NCBI GenBank assembly: GCA_038040445.1
Contig: JBBPIG010000035.1
Location: 1 to 47,281 of the forward strand
Length of the DNA: 47,281 nucleotides
Direction: 5' to 3'
Source: Acidobacteriota bacterium
Lineage (GTDB): Bacteria > Acidobacteriota > Blastocatellia > UBA7656
Shown: positions 33,825 to 43,026 of the stretch, one piece after another
How the letters are laid out: each line of letters starts with the position of its first letter
How positions within the stretch are numbered: the stretch's first letter is position 1
Program-made: the position numbers and the translations under genes
The notes under the pieces: generated by a model
Seen by the model: the letters and a program-made list of their open reading frames with translations, nothing else
Databases searched by the model: none
Told to the model about the DNA's origin: nothing

Positions 33825-34550
33825 TCACACGTGCACTTCGCCGTACGCCAGCTCGCCGCTCGTCTCTCGATGCTTGAGCATGATGTAAAACATCCAGCCA
33901 TAGAGGAAAAGAACGAGGATCACCACGAGCCAACCCGGCAGGTAGCCGATCGCCGCGTTCTTGAACAACTCTCCGGTGGAATGAACCATCTCGGCGGCCC
34001 CGGTAGCTTGCAGCACGCTAGTCGTCGTCTTGAGCAGCCACGCGAGCAGAAGGATCAAGAAAAGCCAGATGTAGTTGCGGCGCAGGCGTCTGGCCATCGC
34101 CTGATTGCTCGTCATCGAGAAGCGCGGCAGCCGCAAGTCTTCGCCGAGTTGACTCATCCAATGGGCCGGGTCCATCAGGTCGCGCGGGGCGAGAATGCGC
34201 GCGTAGTAGTTGCGTTCGATCAAGCGAACGCGCGTGCGATAGACGTGGAAGAAACGATAGCGGCGCGACTCGATGAACAGCAGCAAGAAGATGAGCACCA
34301 TCGCAAACAGCAGAACTCCATGGTGCGACTGCGATGACGACAGCGAGATCGACAGCATCGCGCCGACTCCGGTTATGGCCCAGTTGGTTGTTCGATCGAG
34401 CCGGTCGCGCCAGCTCATCATCCGCGACAGCTCGCCTCGATAGTAATGGGAAATCGCGTTGACGAATTCGACGGAGTTCGTTGGGAAGATAGGCGGCCCA
34501 GGTTTCGAGGATGAGTCAGGCCTGATGGTTATGTCTTTCTCGGTTATCAT
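33825..34550 (-). CDS. DUF2270 membrane protein
   Basis: 241 residues. The N-terminal segment HYYRGELSRMMSWRDRLDRTTNWAITGVGAML is the family hallmark. Membrane helices lie around GVLLFAMVLIFLLLFI, NYIWLFLILLLAWLLKT and GWLVVILVLFLYGWMFYIM. Between them is a cytosolic stretch with MDPAHWMSQLGEDLRLPRF. The function of the family is not established. Divergence and spacing give no operon partner; the S41 peptidase gene is upstream on the same strand. Confidence 0.85.
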   Translation of the reverse strand: MITEKDITIRPDSSSKPGPPIFPTNSVEFVNAISHYYRGELSRMMSWRDRLDRTTNWAITGVGAMLSISLSSSQSHHGVLLFAMVLIFLLLFIESRRYRFFHVYRTRVRLIERNYYARILAPRDLMDPAHWMSQLGEDLRLPRFSMTSNQAMARRLRRNYIWLFLILLLAWLLKTTTSVLQATGAAEMVHSTGELFKNAAIGYLPGWLVVILVLFLYGWMFYIMLKHRETSGELAYGEVHV

Positions 34551-34656
34551 AACGGGCCTCGCATGTGAGACGGATTAAAGTTGAGAGGGTCGCTGTGTGA
34601 TTAATGAGACTGCTACTTCGGATCTTGACGAACTGAGCGCGCCGCGTGCGCCATGG

Positions 34657-36303
34657 TCACTGCCTCTCGCCGCGAGCTCGAGTTGCATTCTCGGCGAGCA
34701 CGCGCGCGCGGTCGAGCGATTCGAACGCCTTGCGGAACTGCGCGTCGTCTGACAAGTAGACTTCGTCGCCGGCCTCCGGTCCGTAAGCAGCGGTGATGAT
34801 CTCGCGCCGCATCTGCGCGCGAATATAGTTCAGGTTGGCGCTGAGGCGTTCTTCTGAAACGTTGAACTGCGGTTTGTTCGATATGTACTGGCGGAACGCG
34901 GCTAACAGCACGTCGGTTACCGGATAGCGATTGATGTCTTCGGGCGAAACCTTAATCTTGTACTGGCACTCGGCGATTCGATACTCTCGCAAGCCCCCCA
35001 TCTGGCCGGCCACCAACTGCCTCACGAAGTCGAATATCCCGTAGAACAAGCGGGTGGATACCGGCGGAGCTTTGACTTCCACGTCGGGCGTGATGCCGCC
35101 TCCACCGTAAACCGTGCGGCCCAGGTCGGTGCGCAACCCATCTCCGTGCTGCGGGTTTTCCGGCGCGCTCCGATCGCCGCTGCGATTCAAGTAATAGTCA
35201 TAGAAGGAAACGTTCGAATAGTTGCGCTGAATCGATCTGCCGGTAGGCGTGTAGTACTTCGCGGTCGTAAGCACCAGCCCGGTTCCTCCCCACAAGTGAA
35301 AGACCCCTTGCACAAGCCCCTTACCGAACGTGTTCTCTCCCACTATCAACGCGCGGTCGTGGTCTTGCACCGCGCCGGCTACGATTTCGGAAGCGGAAGC
35401 CGTCGAGCGATCCACCAGCACGACCATCGGCATCGTCTCGGGCACGTTGTTGTCGGGGACCTCGTAGGTGTGAGCCGAACTCTGCTCGTCACGTCCTCGC
35501 ACCTCGACGATCTTTTCGGCGGGCGCAAGGAACTTCTTCGAGACTTTGATCGCCTCATCCAGAAGTCCGCCCGGATTGTTGCGTAGATCCAGAATTAGCT
35601 GGCGCATGCCCTCTTTCTTGAGTTGCGCCAGCGCTTCGGTCAGCTCCTCGTCGGTCTTGCTTGAAAAGCCGCCGGTCAACGCGATGTAGCCTGTGCCTCC
35701 TTGCCCTGCCATGAAAGCATTGCGCACGGAAGGCAGCTTCACTTCATCGCGTCGCACGTTGACGGTTATTGGGTTCGGTATGCCTGCGCGCTCGACGGTG
35801 ATTTCGACCGGCTCGCCCTTTTCGCCGCGCACGCGATGCATGATTTGCTGGGTGGTCCACTCGTCAACGTTTTGTTTGTCGAGAGCGACGATCGCATCGC
35901 CATAGCGAAGCCCGGCGCGATGGCCGGGCGCACCCGGAGTTGCGGAGAGAATGTAGACATGGTCATAGCGTTTGGCGATCGTAACACCGATGCCGTAGAT
36001 GCGGCTGCTCTGTTCGGTTTGCACATCGTCAAACTCAGCTTTGGTGAAGAACGCGGAGTGAGGATCGAGTTGATGAAGCATCCCCTGTATCGAGTTCTTG
36101 CCTAGACTCTCGAGGTCAACCTTGCCGGCATAGCTCTCTTGTATCTCGGAGAGCGCCTCCTTGAAGTCGTCCGCCAGTTGATCGGTCAAGTCCGTCTCGG
36201 CATCGGTTACGTGCGGGGGGCGCGCCGATACATAATATCCGCCGGCCAGCGTTGACAATGCGATCACCGCGATCGCCAGCAGCGGCAGCGCCCTATTCTT
36301 CAT
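34657..36303 (-). CDS. C-terminal processing peptidase (S41) with PDZ domain
   Basis: 548 residues, exported or anchored by an N-terminal helix (ALPLLAIAVIALSTLAGGYYV). After a helical lead (LDPHSAFFTKAEFD) comes a PDZ domain (IYGIGVTIAKRYDHVYILSATPGAPGHRAGLRYGDAIVALD). The S41 core follows with LILDLRNNPGGLLDEA, the catalytic Ser in VDRSTASASEIVAGA and the Lys in GENTFGKGLVQ. These enzymes cut the C-termini of envelope proteins. The long C-terminal region after ITPDVEV is beyond the catalytic core. Confidence 0.93.
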   Translation of the reverse strand: MKNRALPLLAIAVIALSTLAGGYYVSARPPHVTDAETDLTDQLADDFKEALSEIQESYAGKVDLESLGKNSIQGMLHQLDPHSAFFTKAEFDDVQTEQSSRIYGIGVTIAKRYDHVYILSATPGAPGHRAGLRYGDAIVALDKQNVDEWTTQQIMHRVRGEKGEPVEITVERAGIPNPITVNVRRDEVKLPSVRNAFMAGQGGTGYIALTGGFSSKTDEELTEALAQLKKEGMRQLILDLRNNPGGLLDEAIKVSKKFLAPAEKIVEVRGRDEQSSAHTYEVPDNNVPETMPMVVLVDRSTASASEIVAGAVQDHDRALIVGENTFGKGLVQGVFHLWGGTGLVLTTAKYYTPTGRSIQRNYSNVSFYDYYLNRSGDRSAPENPQHGDGLRTDLGRTVYGGGGITPDVEVKAPPVSTRLFYGIFDFVRQLVAGQMGGLREYRIAECQYKIKVSPEDINRYPVTDVLLAAFRQYISNKPQFNVSEERLSANLNYIRAQMRREIITAAYGPEAGDEVYLSDDAQFRKAFESLDRARVLAENATRARGERQ

Positions 36304-36526
36304 ACTTCAAGAGCTCCTTGGTTTCAGAATAGTACAAAAGACAGAAAGCGTCAAAAGTGCGGTCCGGCGGCGTGGGGTTCGATGCGGCGTTTGTTCGCTC
36401 TTTCATTAACCCTCTTCTGGTCGTCAAACCGTAGCCATCCCTATTCGACAGTGGTAAGCTATGCCCGATTGTTACTCACCTATGAGTTACCCCCAATATG
36501 GAAGCTTACGCCAAAAGGAGGCCTTG

Positions 36527-39016
36527 ATGCTGGCAAAGAGACTCTCATCCGCGCGAAGGAAGCCCGCTGCTTTGCCGAATTTCTCTTTGGTATCAACAAA
36601 CAGGTTCGCTCGGAGCGCGCGCTTGCAGATTGTTTTCACGCTCATTCTCATTGTGTTGGGCGGCCTTTGGACGACCGAAGCGCGAGCCGCGGAAACTACG
36701 ATTGTTGCCGCCGGGTCTACGTGGAAATACCTGGACAACGGTTCCAATCAGGGGACGGCCTGGCGCGCGCCTTCTTTTGACAGTAATAGCTGGGCTTCCG
36801 GCCCCGCGCAGTTGGGGTATGGCGACGGCGGTGAAGCGACCCTGGTGAGTTATGGACCCGACATCAACAACAAGTTCATCACGACATACTTCAGACATTC
36901 GTTCAATGTCGCCGATGCCTCTATCTTCACGAGCCTCACCCTGCGGGTCTTGAGAGACGATGGGGCAGTTGTCTATCTCAACGGCACGGAAGTGTGGCGG
37001 ACCAACATGCCTTCGGGGACCGTCAGTCATACAACGCCGGCAACTTTGGCGATTGGCGGCGCGGATGAGTCTACATTCTTTCAAACAACAATAAGTCCAA
37101 GCCTTCTGGCAAGCGGCACCAACGTACTAGCAGTTGAGATTCATCAAGCCAATGTCACCAGTTCGGACATCAGTTTTGATCTTCAGCTCACCGGCTCCGA
37201 CGTCCCGGCAACTCCAGTTGTAACGCGAGGACCTTACCTGCAAACAGGCACGCCGGCGAGCGTGATTGTGAAATGGAGGACTGATCTTGCAACGGACAGC
37301 CGCGTTCGATACGGCACTTCTCAGGGCAATCTGAACTTAAATGCAGACAACCCGGCGCTGACTACAGAGCACGAGGTCACAGTAACGGGACTTTCCGCGG
37401 ATACGACTTACTACTATTCTGTCGGCACGGCCACAGGGACGCTTGCTGGAGGCGACGTTAATCATTTCTTCGCGAGCTCGCCAGCCACGGGAGCGCAGAA
37501 ACCCACGCACATATGGGTGCTCGGTGATTCAGGCACGGCAAACGCCAACGCTCAGGCGGTGCGAGATGCTTACTTGAATTTCACCGGCGCGACTCGCACA
37601 AACCTTTGGCTGATGCTGGGCGATAATGCTTATGACAACGGCACCGATAGCGAGTATCAGGCTGCCGTCTTCAATATGTATCCGACGGTGCTCAGGAATT
37701 CCGTGCTCTGGCCGACAATCGGCAATCATGACACGGCGCAGTCAACCAACCCGCCTACCGGTCTGCCTTACCACCAGATTTTCACTCTGCCAACTAACGC
37801 AGAAGCGGGAGGGTTGGCATCCGGAACCGAAGACTATTACTCTTTTGACTATGGCAACATTCATTTCATTTGCCTGGACTCGATGACGTCTGATCGCGCT
37901 CCCGCCGGACCGATGATGACCTGGCTTCAAAGCGATCTGGCCTCTACATTGCAACCTTGGATCATAGCCTTTTGGCATCATCCCCCTTACACCAAAGGCT
38001 CGCACAATTCGGACACCGAGAACCAGCTCATCGAGATGCGTCAGAATGCCTTGCCCGTTCTTGAAGCAGGCGGCGTCGATCTCGTGCTCACAGGGCACAG
38101 CCATTCTTATGAGCGCTCTTTTCTGATCGACGGCCACTATGGGTTGTCGAGCACATTCAACAACTCGATGAAGAAGAACGGCGGGGATGGCCGCGCGGAC
38201 GGGAATGGCGCTTATACGAAGGCGTCGGCGCTCCCTGCCCCGCATGACGGAGCTGTGTACGCAGTCGCGGGAAGCTCGGGCCAGGCCAGTGGCGGATTGC
38301 TGAACCATCCCGCAATGTTCATATCGCTCAACTCGCTTGGCTCGATGGTTCTCGACGTGGACGGCAACCGGCTCGACGCAAAGTTCCTCAATAGCACAGG
38401 TGTGGTGGCCGATCACTTCACCGTCATAAAAGGAACCACGCCAGTCACTCCTCCCGCGGCGCCGACAGGTCTGACAGCAGCGGCAGTATCAAGCAGCCAG
38501 ATTAATCTGGCCTGGACAGACGGTTCAACAAACGAAGACGGATTCAAGATCGAACAGTCAACCGACAACATCACCTTTGCGCAGATTGCCACAGCGGGTC
38601 CGAATGCTACTGCTCACTCGGTGACGGGACTCGTTCCTGCTACCATCTATTATTTCCGTGTTCGAGCGTTCAATACGGCAGGCGACTCGGCATACTCAAA
38701 CACGGCGAGCGCAACGACTCTACAGGCCCCGCCCGCCGCGCCAACGGCTCTTGCAGCGACCGCAGTCTCAGTGAGCCAGATAAATCTAGTCTGGTCGGAC
38801 GGTTCAAACAACGAGGATGGATTCAAGATCGAGCGATGCTCTGGGGTGAACTGCACCAACTTCACTCAGATTGCTCAGGTCGGCTCCAACGTGACCTCTT
38901 TCCCGAACACGGGGCTGTCGAGGAACACGACTTATCGCTATCGCGTTCGTGCATTCAACGCCGCAGGCAATTCCGCTTATTCAAACACTGCAAGCGCAAA
39001 GACGCCGAAGCGTTAG
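36527..39016 (+). CDS. Secreted purple-acid-phosphatase-like metallophosphoesterase with FN3 domains
   Basis: 829 residues with a signal segment (LQIVFTLILIVLGGLWTTEARA). Domain order: a jelly-roll beta domain (YLDNGSNQGTAWRAPSFDS .. VLAVEIHQ), an N-terminal PAP-type FN3 (GPYLQTGTPASVIVKWRTD), then the calcineurin-like core with GDSGTANANAQ, LGDNAYDNG, GNHDTA, HHPPYTKGSHN and TGHSHSYERS (metal ligands). Two C-terminal FN3 domains close the protein (PTGLTAAAVSSSQINLAWTD, PTALAATAVSVSQINLVWSD). It should hydrolyse phosphate esters outside the cell. ATG 36527 has AAAGGAGG about 6 bp upstream. The TPR gene starts at the next base after the stop. Confidence 0.93.
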   Translation: MLAKRLSSARRKPAALPNFSLVSTNRFARSARLQIVFTLILIVLGGLWTTEARAAETTIVAAGSTWKYLDNGSNQGTAWRAPSFDSNSWASGPAQLGYGDGGEATLVSYGPDINNKFITTYFRHSFNVADASIFTSLTLRVLRDDGAVVYLNGTEVWRTNMPSGTVSHTTPATLAIGGADESTFFQTTISPSLLASGTNVLAVEIHQANVTSSDISFDLQLTGSDVPATPVVTRGPYLQTGTPASVIVKWRTDLATDSRVRYGTSQGNLNLNADNPALTTEHEVTVTGLSADTTYYYSVGTATGTLAGGDVNHFFASSPATGAQKPTHIWVLGDSGTANANAQAVRDAYLNFTGATRTNLWLMLGDNAYDNGTDSEYQAAVFNMYPTVLRNSVLWPTIGNHDTAQSTNPPTGLPYHQIFTLPTNAEAGGLASGTEDYYSFDYGNIHFICLDSMTSDRAPAGPMMTWLQSDLASTLQPWIIAFWHHPPYTKGSHNSDTENQLIEMRQNALPVLEAGGVDLVLTGHSHSYERSFLIDGHYGLSSTFNNSMKKNGGDGRADGNGAYTKASALPAPHDGAVYAVAGSSGQASGGLLNHPAMFISLNSLGSMVLDVDGNRLDAKFLNSTGVVADHFTVIKGTTPVTPPAAPTGLTAAAVSSSQINLAWTDGSTNEDGFKIEQSTDNITFAQIATAGPNATAHSVTGLVPATIYYFRVRAFNTAGDSAYSNTASATTLQAPPAAPTALAATAVSVSQINLVWSDGSNNEDGFKIERCSGVNCTNFTQIAQVGSNVTSFPNTGLSRNTTYRYRVRAFNAAGNSAYSNTASAKTPKR

Positions 39017-39868
39017 GTGACCCAGAAAGTGAATAGGCTGAATTCCTTCATCCGGCCCGCCGCCGTTGTGGCGTGGCTTGTGGCCTCGGTGGTCTTGCCC
39101 ATCGCTGCCCACGAAGGCGTGCACGAGCAAATCGCCGTAGCGACCAGTCAGATCAAGCGCGAGCCTAAGAATGCGTCGTTGTATCTGAAGCGGGGCGAGC
39201 TTTACCGTCTTCACCGTGAGTGGAATGCAGCGCTTGCCGATTATCGCCTCGCACAGCAATTGAACCCTCACCTTGAAGAGGTGAACTTTGCGCGGGCGCG
39301 AATGTATTACGATGCAGGTAAGCCTGAGAAAGCTATTGGTCAGTTGGATCGCTTTTTGGCTGTGCGCCCAGTTCACGTCGATGCGCTTGTCACGCGAGCG
39401 CGCGTGCTGGTAAAGCTCGGCCAGCGCGTTGCGGCCGCCAAAGATTACTCGGTCGCAATCGCGCAACTGGCTAAGCCTAAACCCGAATATTACATCGAGC
39501 GTGCTCAGGCGTTGCGTGACGAAGGCAGCAAGCATCACGACGAAGCGTTAAGCGGGATTGACGAAGGAATAAAGAAGCTGGGTCCCATTGTCACTCTGCA
39601 GCTTTTTGCGATAGAACTGGAACTTGCCGGCAAGCGCCACGACGCGGCTCTGTCGCGTCTCGAGCAAATTGCCGCACAATCGCCGCGCAAGGAGCTGTGG
39701 CTCGCGCGACGCGGCGAGATAATGCTTGCGGCCGGGCGCCTAAACGACGCTCGCCAGGCTTTTGCGAAAGCGCTCACTGCAATCGAATCGCTTCCGCCGC
39801 GTCATCGCATGACGAAAGCAACACTCGAATTGGAAACCCGAGTGCGCGCTGCAATAGGCGCGCAATAG
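39017..39868 (+). CDS. Exported TPR protein
   Basis: 283 residues with a signal-like N-terminus ([18 protein letters not shown]). Tetratricopeptide repeats fill the rest ([106 protein letters not shown]). The GTG start at 39017 abuts the phosphatase stop codon, so translation is coupled and the two products probably work together. Likely a periplasmic scaffold; no enzymatic function is seen. Confidence 0.88.
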   Translation: MTQKVNRLNSFIRPAAVVAWLVASVVLPIAAHEGVHEQIAVATSQIKREPKNASLYLKRGELYRLHREWNAALADYRLAQQLNPHLEEVNFARARMYYDAGKPEKAIGQLDRFLAVRPVHVDALVTRARVLVKLGQRVAAAKDYSVAIAQLAKPKPEYYIERAQALRDEGSKHHDEALSGIDEGIKKLGPIVTLQLFAIELELAGKRHDAALSRLEQIAAQSPRKELWLARRGEIMLAAGRLNDARQAFAKALTAIESLPPRHRMTKATLELETRVRAAIGAQ

Positions 39869-39894
39869 AGTTCTCCTGGAATCAGCAAGACGCT

Positions 39895-41055
39895 ATGACA
39901 GAGACAGCAGATGTAGTAATCATCGGTGGAGGTATTGTTGGGTCCAGCGTGGCTTATCACCTGGCCGAGGCGGGCTGCACGGATGTCTTGATCATCGAGC
40001 GTGAAGACCGACAGGGAATGGGTTCCACCGCAAAGAGCATGGGCGGCGTGCGTGCTCAATTTGCCACACCGATCAATATCAGGATGTCGGTCTACTCGAT
40101 AGACCTCTTTTCGAAGTTTGAAGAAGTGACAGGTCACACGGCGGGCTATAAGCCTCACGGCTATATGTTCGTTGCAACCAGCGAGCGACACCTCGATTAC
40201 TTAAGAGCCAACCTACTCCAGCAGAGGGCTTGCGGGCTCAGCAATGTCGAAATGGTTTCGCAGGAAGATATCGTGCGAACCGTCCCCCAACTGATCGCGG
40301 ACGACGTGGTTGGAGGGAGCTTCTGCCCGACTGATGGCTTCGTTGACCCTTACAGCGTGATGACCGGATTCGCGAAGCGCGCTCGCGAGCGCGGCGTTAA
40401 GATCCGGCTGGAAACCGAAGTGACCGGCATTGACGTGCGGCAAGCACGCGTTGCGGGAGTTCAGACTTCTCGCGGATATGTTTCAACGCGCTCGGTGGTC
40501 AACGCCACTGGGCCGTGGGCGGCCGGCGTCGCGCGGCTTGCCGGCGTGGACATACCTGTGGAGCCGCTGCGGCGTCAGATCGTCAAGACAGAATCTTTCC
40601 CTCAGCTCTCTTCGCGGCTTCCAATGGTGATCGATATGTCGAGCGGCTTTCACTTTCGGCCTGAAGGATCGAGCTTCCTTCTGGCCTGGCCCGACCCTGA
40701 ACAAACCTACGGGTTTAGAACAGATTTCGACTATGGATTCATCGAAAAGATTCTGACCCACGCGGTGAACCGCGTGCCGGTGTTTGCCGATGTCGAGGTG
40801 AATCCTCGCCGCTGCTGGGCCGGAATGTATGAGGTGACGCCGGATCATCACGCGATCATCGGGCGCGCTCCGGGAGTAGAAGGAATGTTCTTGGCGAACG
40901 GCTTCAGCGGTCACGGCGTAATGCACTCTCCGGCAACCGGCAAGATAGTTTCTGAGTTGATGCTGAACGGAACGTCGAGTTTTGCCGATGCGTCGAGGCT
41001 GGGGGCCGAGAGGTTCGCCGAAGGGAATCTGTTTGAAGAGACGGCTGTGCTGTGA
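39895..41055 (+). CDS. FAD-dependent oxidoreductase (DAO family, sarcosine-oxidase beta-like)
   Basis: 386 residues. The FAD-binding Rossmann motif is at the N-terminus ([22 protein letters not shown] .. LIIERE). Family features include [15 protein letters not shown], the substrate-domain [25 protein letters not shown] and the C-terminal [35 protein letters not shown] that closes the flavin site. It should oxidise an amino acid or N-methyl amine such as sarcosine, glycine or proline; the substrate is uncertain. ATG 39895 gives the normal start; the open extension upstream overlaps the TPR gene and is not conserved-looking. Confidence 0.92.
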   Translation: MTETADVVIIGGGIVGSSVAYHLAEAGCTDVLIIEREDRQGMGSTAKSMGGVRAQFATPINIRMSVYSIDLFSKFEEVTGHTAGYKPHGYMFVATSERHLDYLRANLLQQRACGLSNVEMVSQEDIVRTVPQLIADDVVGGSFCPTDGFVDPYSVMTGFAKRARERGVKIRLETEVTGIDVRQARVAGVQTSRGYVSTRSVVNATGPWAAGVARLAGVDIPVEPLRRQIVKTESFPQLSSRLPMVIDMSSGFHFRPEGSSFLLAWPDPEQTYGFRTDFDYGFIEKILTHAVNRVPVFADVEVNPRRCWAGMYEVTPDHHAIIGRAPGVEGMFLANGFSGHGVMHSPATGKIVSELMLNGTSSFADASRLGAERFAEGNLFEETAVL

Positions 41056-41056
41056 A

Positions 41057-41119
41057 GAGTTCAGTTTTCAGTTTTCAGGGTTCAGGGTTCAGAGTTCAGG
41101 GTTCAGAGTTCAGCCTTCA
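41057..41119. repeat. 7-bp tandem repeat array
   Basis: Nine consecutive heptamers of form GnnTTCA: GAGTTCA, GTTTTCA (twice), GGGTTCA (twice), GAGTTCA, GGGTTCA, GAGTTCA, GCCTTCA. It begins at the stop of the oxidoreductase gene and runs into a decayed copy of the GAGTTCAGGCTTTAGC inverted repeat (41106-41147). Confidence 0.9.
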
Positions 41120-41147
41120 GGCTGCCAAGCTAAAGCTTGAACTCTAA
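41106..41147. repeat. Degenerate copy of the GAGTTCAGGCTTTAGC inverted repeat
   Basis: GAGTTCAGCCTTCAGGCT is followed a few bases later by AGCTAAAGCTTGAACTC, which is its approximate reverse complement. The sequence matches the perfect element at 41481-41556 with several changes. Confidence 0.5.
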
Positions 41148-41168
41148 ACAACGCAAAGGAGGTTCCAT

Positions 41169-41414
41169 ATGAAAATGCTAGTCTTATCAGTCTTGATGAT
41201 AGTGGCTCTGGGAGCCGGTTCTGTGTTTGCGGTTCAAAACGACAACTCACCGAAGAAGACCAGGTCTGCCGCGAAGGCGAAACCAACGAGCGGCGGCAGC
41301 AGCGCTACTGCGGGCGGCGCGGCCTCAGGGGGCGCGGCCAGCGGAGCGACGAAGAAGTCTTCGGGGAAGAAGCATCATCGCCGCAAACACCGCCGACATA
41401 GCAAAAAGTCGTAA
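41169..41414 (+). CDS. Small secreted Lys/His-rich low-complexity protein
   Basis: 81 residues. A clear signal peptide (MKMLVLSVLMIVALGAGSVFA) is followed by a strongly basic tail: KKTRSAAKAK, a Gly/Ala/Ser linker (GGAASGGAASGA) and KKHHRRKHRRHSKKS. An AAAGGAGG lies about 6 bp before ATG 41169, so it is well translated. The cationic His-rich end could bind metals, polyanions or DNA, or act on membranes. I know no family for it. Two copies of the same inverted repeat flank the gene. Confidence 0.8.
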   Translation: MKMLVLSVLMIVALGAGSVFAVQNDNSPKKTRSAAKAKPTSGGSSATAGGAASGGAASGATKKSSGKKHHRRKHRRHSKKS

Positions 41415-41480
41415 CGTTGGCGAAGCAAGAGTCTCCATTTCATTTCGGGCCGGTGAACGTGGAACCGGCCCTCATAACAG

Positions 41481-41556
41481 CATGGAGTTCAGGCTTTAGC
41501 CTGGTTCGTACGTTGATCAAGCAGGGGTACTACCAGGCTAAAGCCTGAACTCCATG
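41481..41556. repeat. Perfect 24-bp inverted repeat
   Basis: The arms at 41481-41504 and 41533-41556 are exact reverse complements (left arm contains GAGTTCAGGCTTTAGCCTGG) around a 28-nt spacer. Each arm also contains a smaller palindrome AGGCTTTAGCCT-like core. It resembles REP/BIME-type or MITE-type intergenic elements and could act as a bidirectional terminator. Confidence 0.9.
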
Positions 41557-41675
41557 CCTTTTGATGTGACACCGACCCTTACGAAGAGTCTCGTCGGGCT
41601 TTCCGGTATAATCGCGTTGCCGCGGCAGCGGCGAGACGTCGCTCCAAAGCGCAAGCTGGCGGCGGGAACATCGAT

Positions 41676-42899
41676 ATGACAGCTCGATTCTGCAACTCGC
41701 TTCGCAATATTCCGCGCGCCATCGAACTATTCGACTCGGTGACGCCGGTAAGTTATCAGTCACGGCCGTGCAAGACCGGCGTGTCCCAGTTCTTGTCGAG
41801 CGCGGCAAGGCGCCTGCTTCTCATTGCGGTCTTCGCCGCGTCAATAGTTACCTCGCGGATTGCGCTCGCTCAACAGACCGGGCCCCCGACCAGTCCGGCC
41901 AGGCCGCCCGCGAAGATCCCGGCTGAAAGCTCAGCGCCCAGATCCGGCACGATACCAGAGGCGTGGCCTGCAGGCGTTCCAATCGAGCGCGTGTCTGACG
42001 TCGGCCGCCACAAAGCAGTGATCTTCAGCCCCGACTTTGCGGAGCCCGGCAATCGCGAGGTCTATGAGAGGCTCGGGTTTCTTTACATCGAGGACGCGAG
42101 CTGGCGAAAAGCACTAAATGAGATCATCGCCCGGAACTATTGGCATCCTGAAGATCGCATCGAGACAATCATCCTCGAGACTCACGGCACAAACGGACAT
42201 GGCTTAAAGCTGCAGGCCGGACCTTCGCCCAGAGCGGGACGCTCGTACATTTCGATCGCAGCTTTGCAAGAAAAACTTGAAGGCCTTGGGGTGCGCCTTT
42301 GCGTAATCGGGGCTTGCAACGCCGGGAGGCTTTTTCGCCCCGAGATATACAAGACGCTTAACCCGCGGCCGCAGGATCGGCTGTTCTTGCCTGCGACGCT
42401 CGGGATAATAAATGCCTCGAAAGACTATAGTCCGGCAAAAAGCAAGATGATAGTCGTCCGCCGCGCGGAGAGTGAGATTGAAACGACCAGCGGCGGTGAC
42501 ACGTCGGAGCTTTCATCGCTGACGCGTGTGATGCTGGGGCTCGAGCGCCCTGGGGCGCCGGTCCGAGTGGCGCGCCCTCTGCATTTTGCGGTTTCGAATC
42601 TGCTCATCCAGATGCTGATTCACGATCCGAGACTCAAGCTAACGGCGAGCGGTTACACCAATGAGAAATCAAGGAACGACCTGAGCGAGGATGAGAGCGA
42701 CGTTTTGTTTCAGCGCCTCCTCTCCTATATCGACAGCGTCGCCACCCGCGAATATCAGATTTCTCATGGCGGACGGCTACCTGCGGCGTCCGGCGCGGCG
42801 TCACCAATCGCGATGGAGTCCTCCGGCCGCGATCCGCGCCGGCCTCAGACCACATCGACCCGAGCAAAGAGGCGGTCAGTGCGCAGGGTGATAGATTGA
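41676..42899 (+). CDS. Secreted clan-CD (caspase-like) cysteine peptidase candidate
   Basis: 407 residues. The N-terminal region holds a signal/anchor segment (RRLLLIAVFAASIVTSRIALAQ, about 45-66) and a Pro-rich linker. The core has the clan CD pattern: a strand IETIILE ending in H170-G171 (ETHGTNGHG), then about 40 residues later a strand GVRLCVIG ending in GAC214NAG. These would be the catalytic His and Cys. The C-terminus is basic and low in complexity. I do not recognise an exact family, and activity is inferred from the motif pair. It lies upstream of the TonB receptor gene in the same direction. Confidence 0.7.
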   Translation: MTARFCNSLRNIPRAIELFDSVTPVSYQSRPCKTGVSQFLSSAARRLLLIAVFAASIVTSRIALAQQTGPPTSPARPPAKIPAESSAPRSGTIPEAWPAGVPIERVSDVGRHKAVIFSPDFAEPGNREVYERLGFLYIEDASWRKALNEIIARNYWHPEDRIETIILETHGTNGHGLKLQAGPSPRAGRSYISIAALQEKLEGLGVRLCVIGACNAGRLFRPEIYKTLNPRPQDRLFLPATLGIINASKDYSPAKSKMIVVRRAESEIETTSGGDTSELSSLTRVMLGLERPGAPVRVARPLHFAVSNLLIQMLIHDPRLKLTASGYTNEKSRNDLSEDESDVLFQRLLSYIDSVATREYQISHGGRLPAASGAASPIAMESSGRDPRRPQTTSTRAKRRSVRRVID

Positions 42900-43026
42900 A
42901 ACGGTGTGATTTGTCTGCTAGCACACCCTCGGGAAATCGCTCTCTTGACTTCAAACCTTAGAAGCCATAACCTCTTCTGACGTGCCCATCCAGTTCCGTG
43001 GATGCTAATTCGGGAGGTTACTTCTA

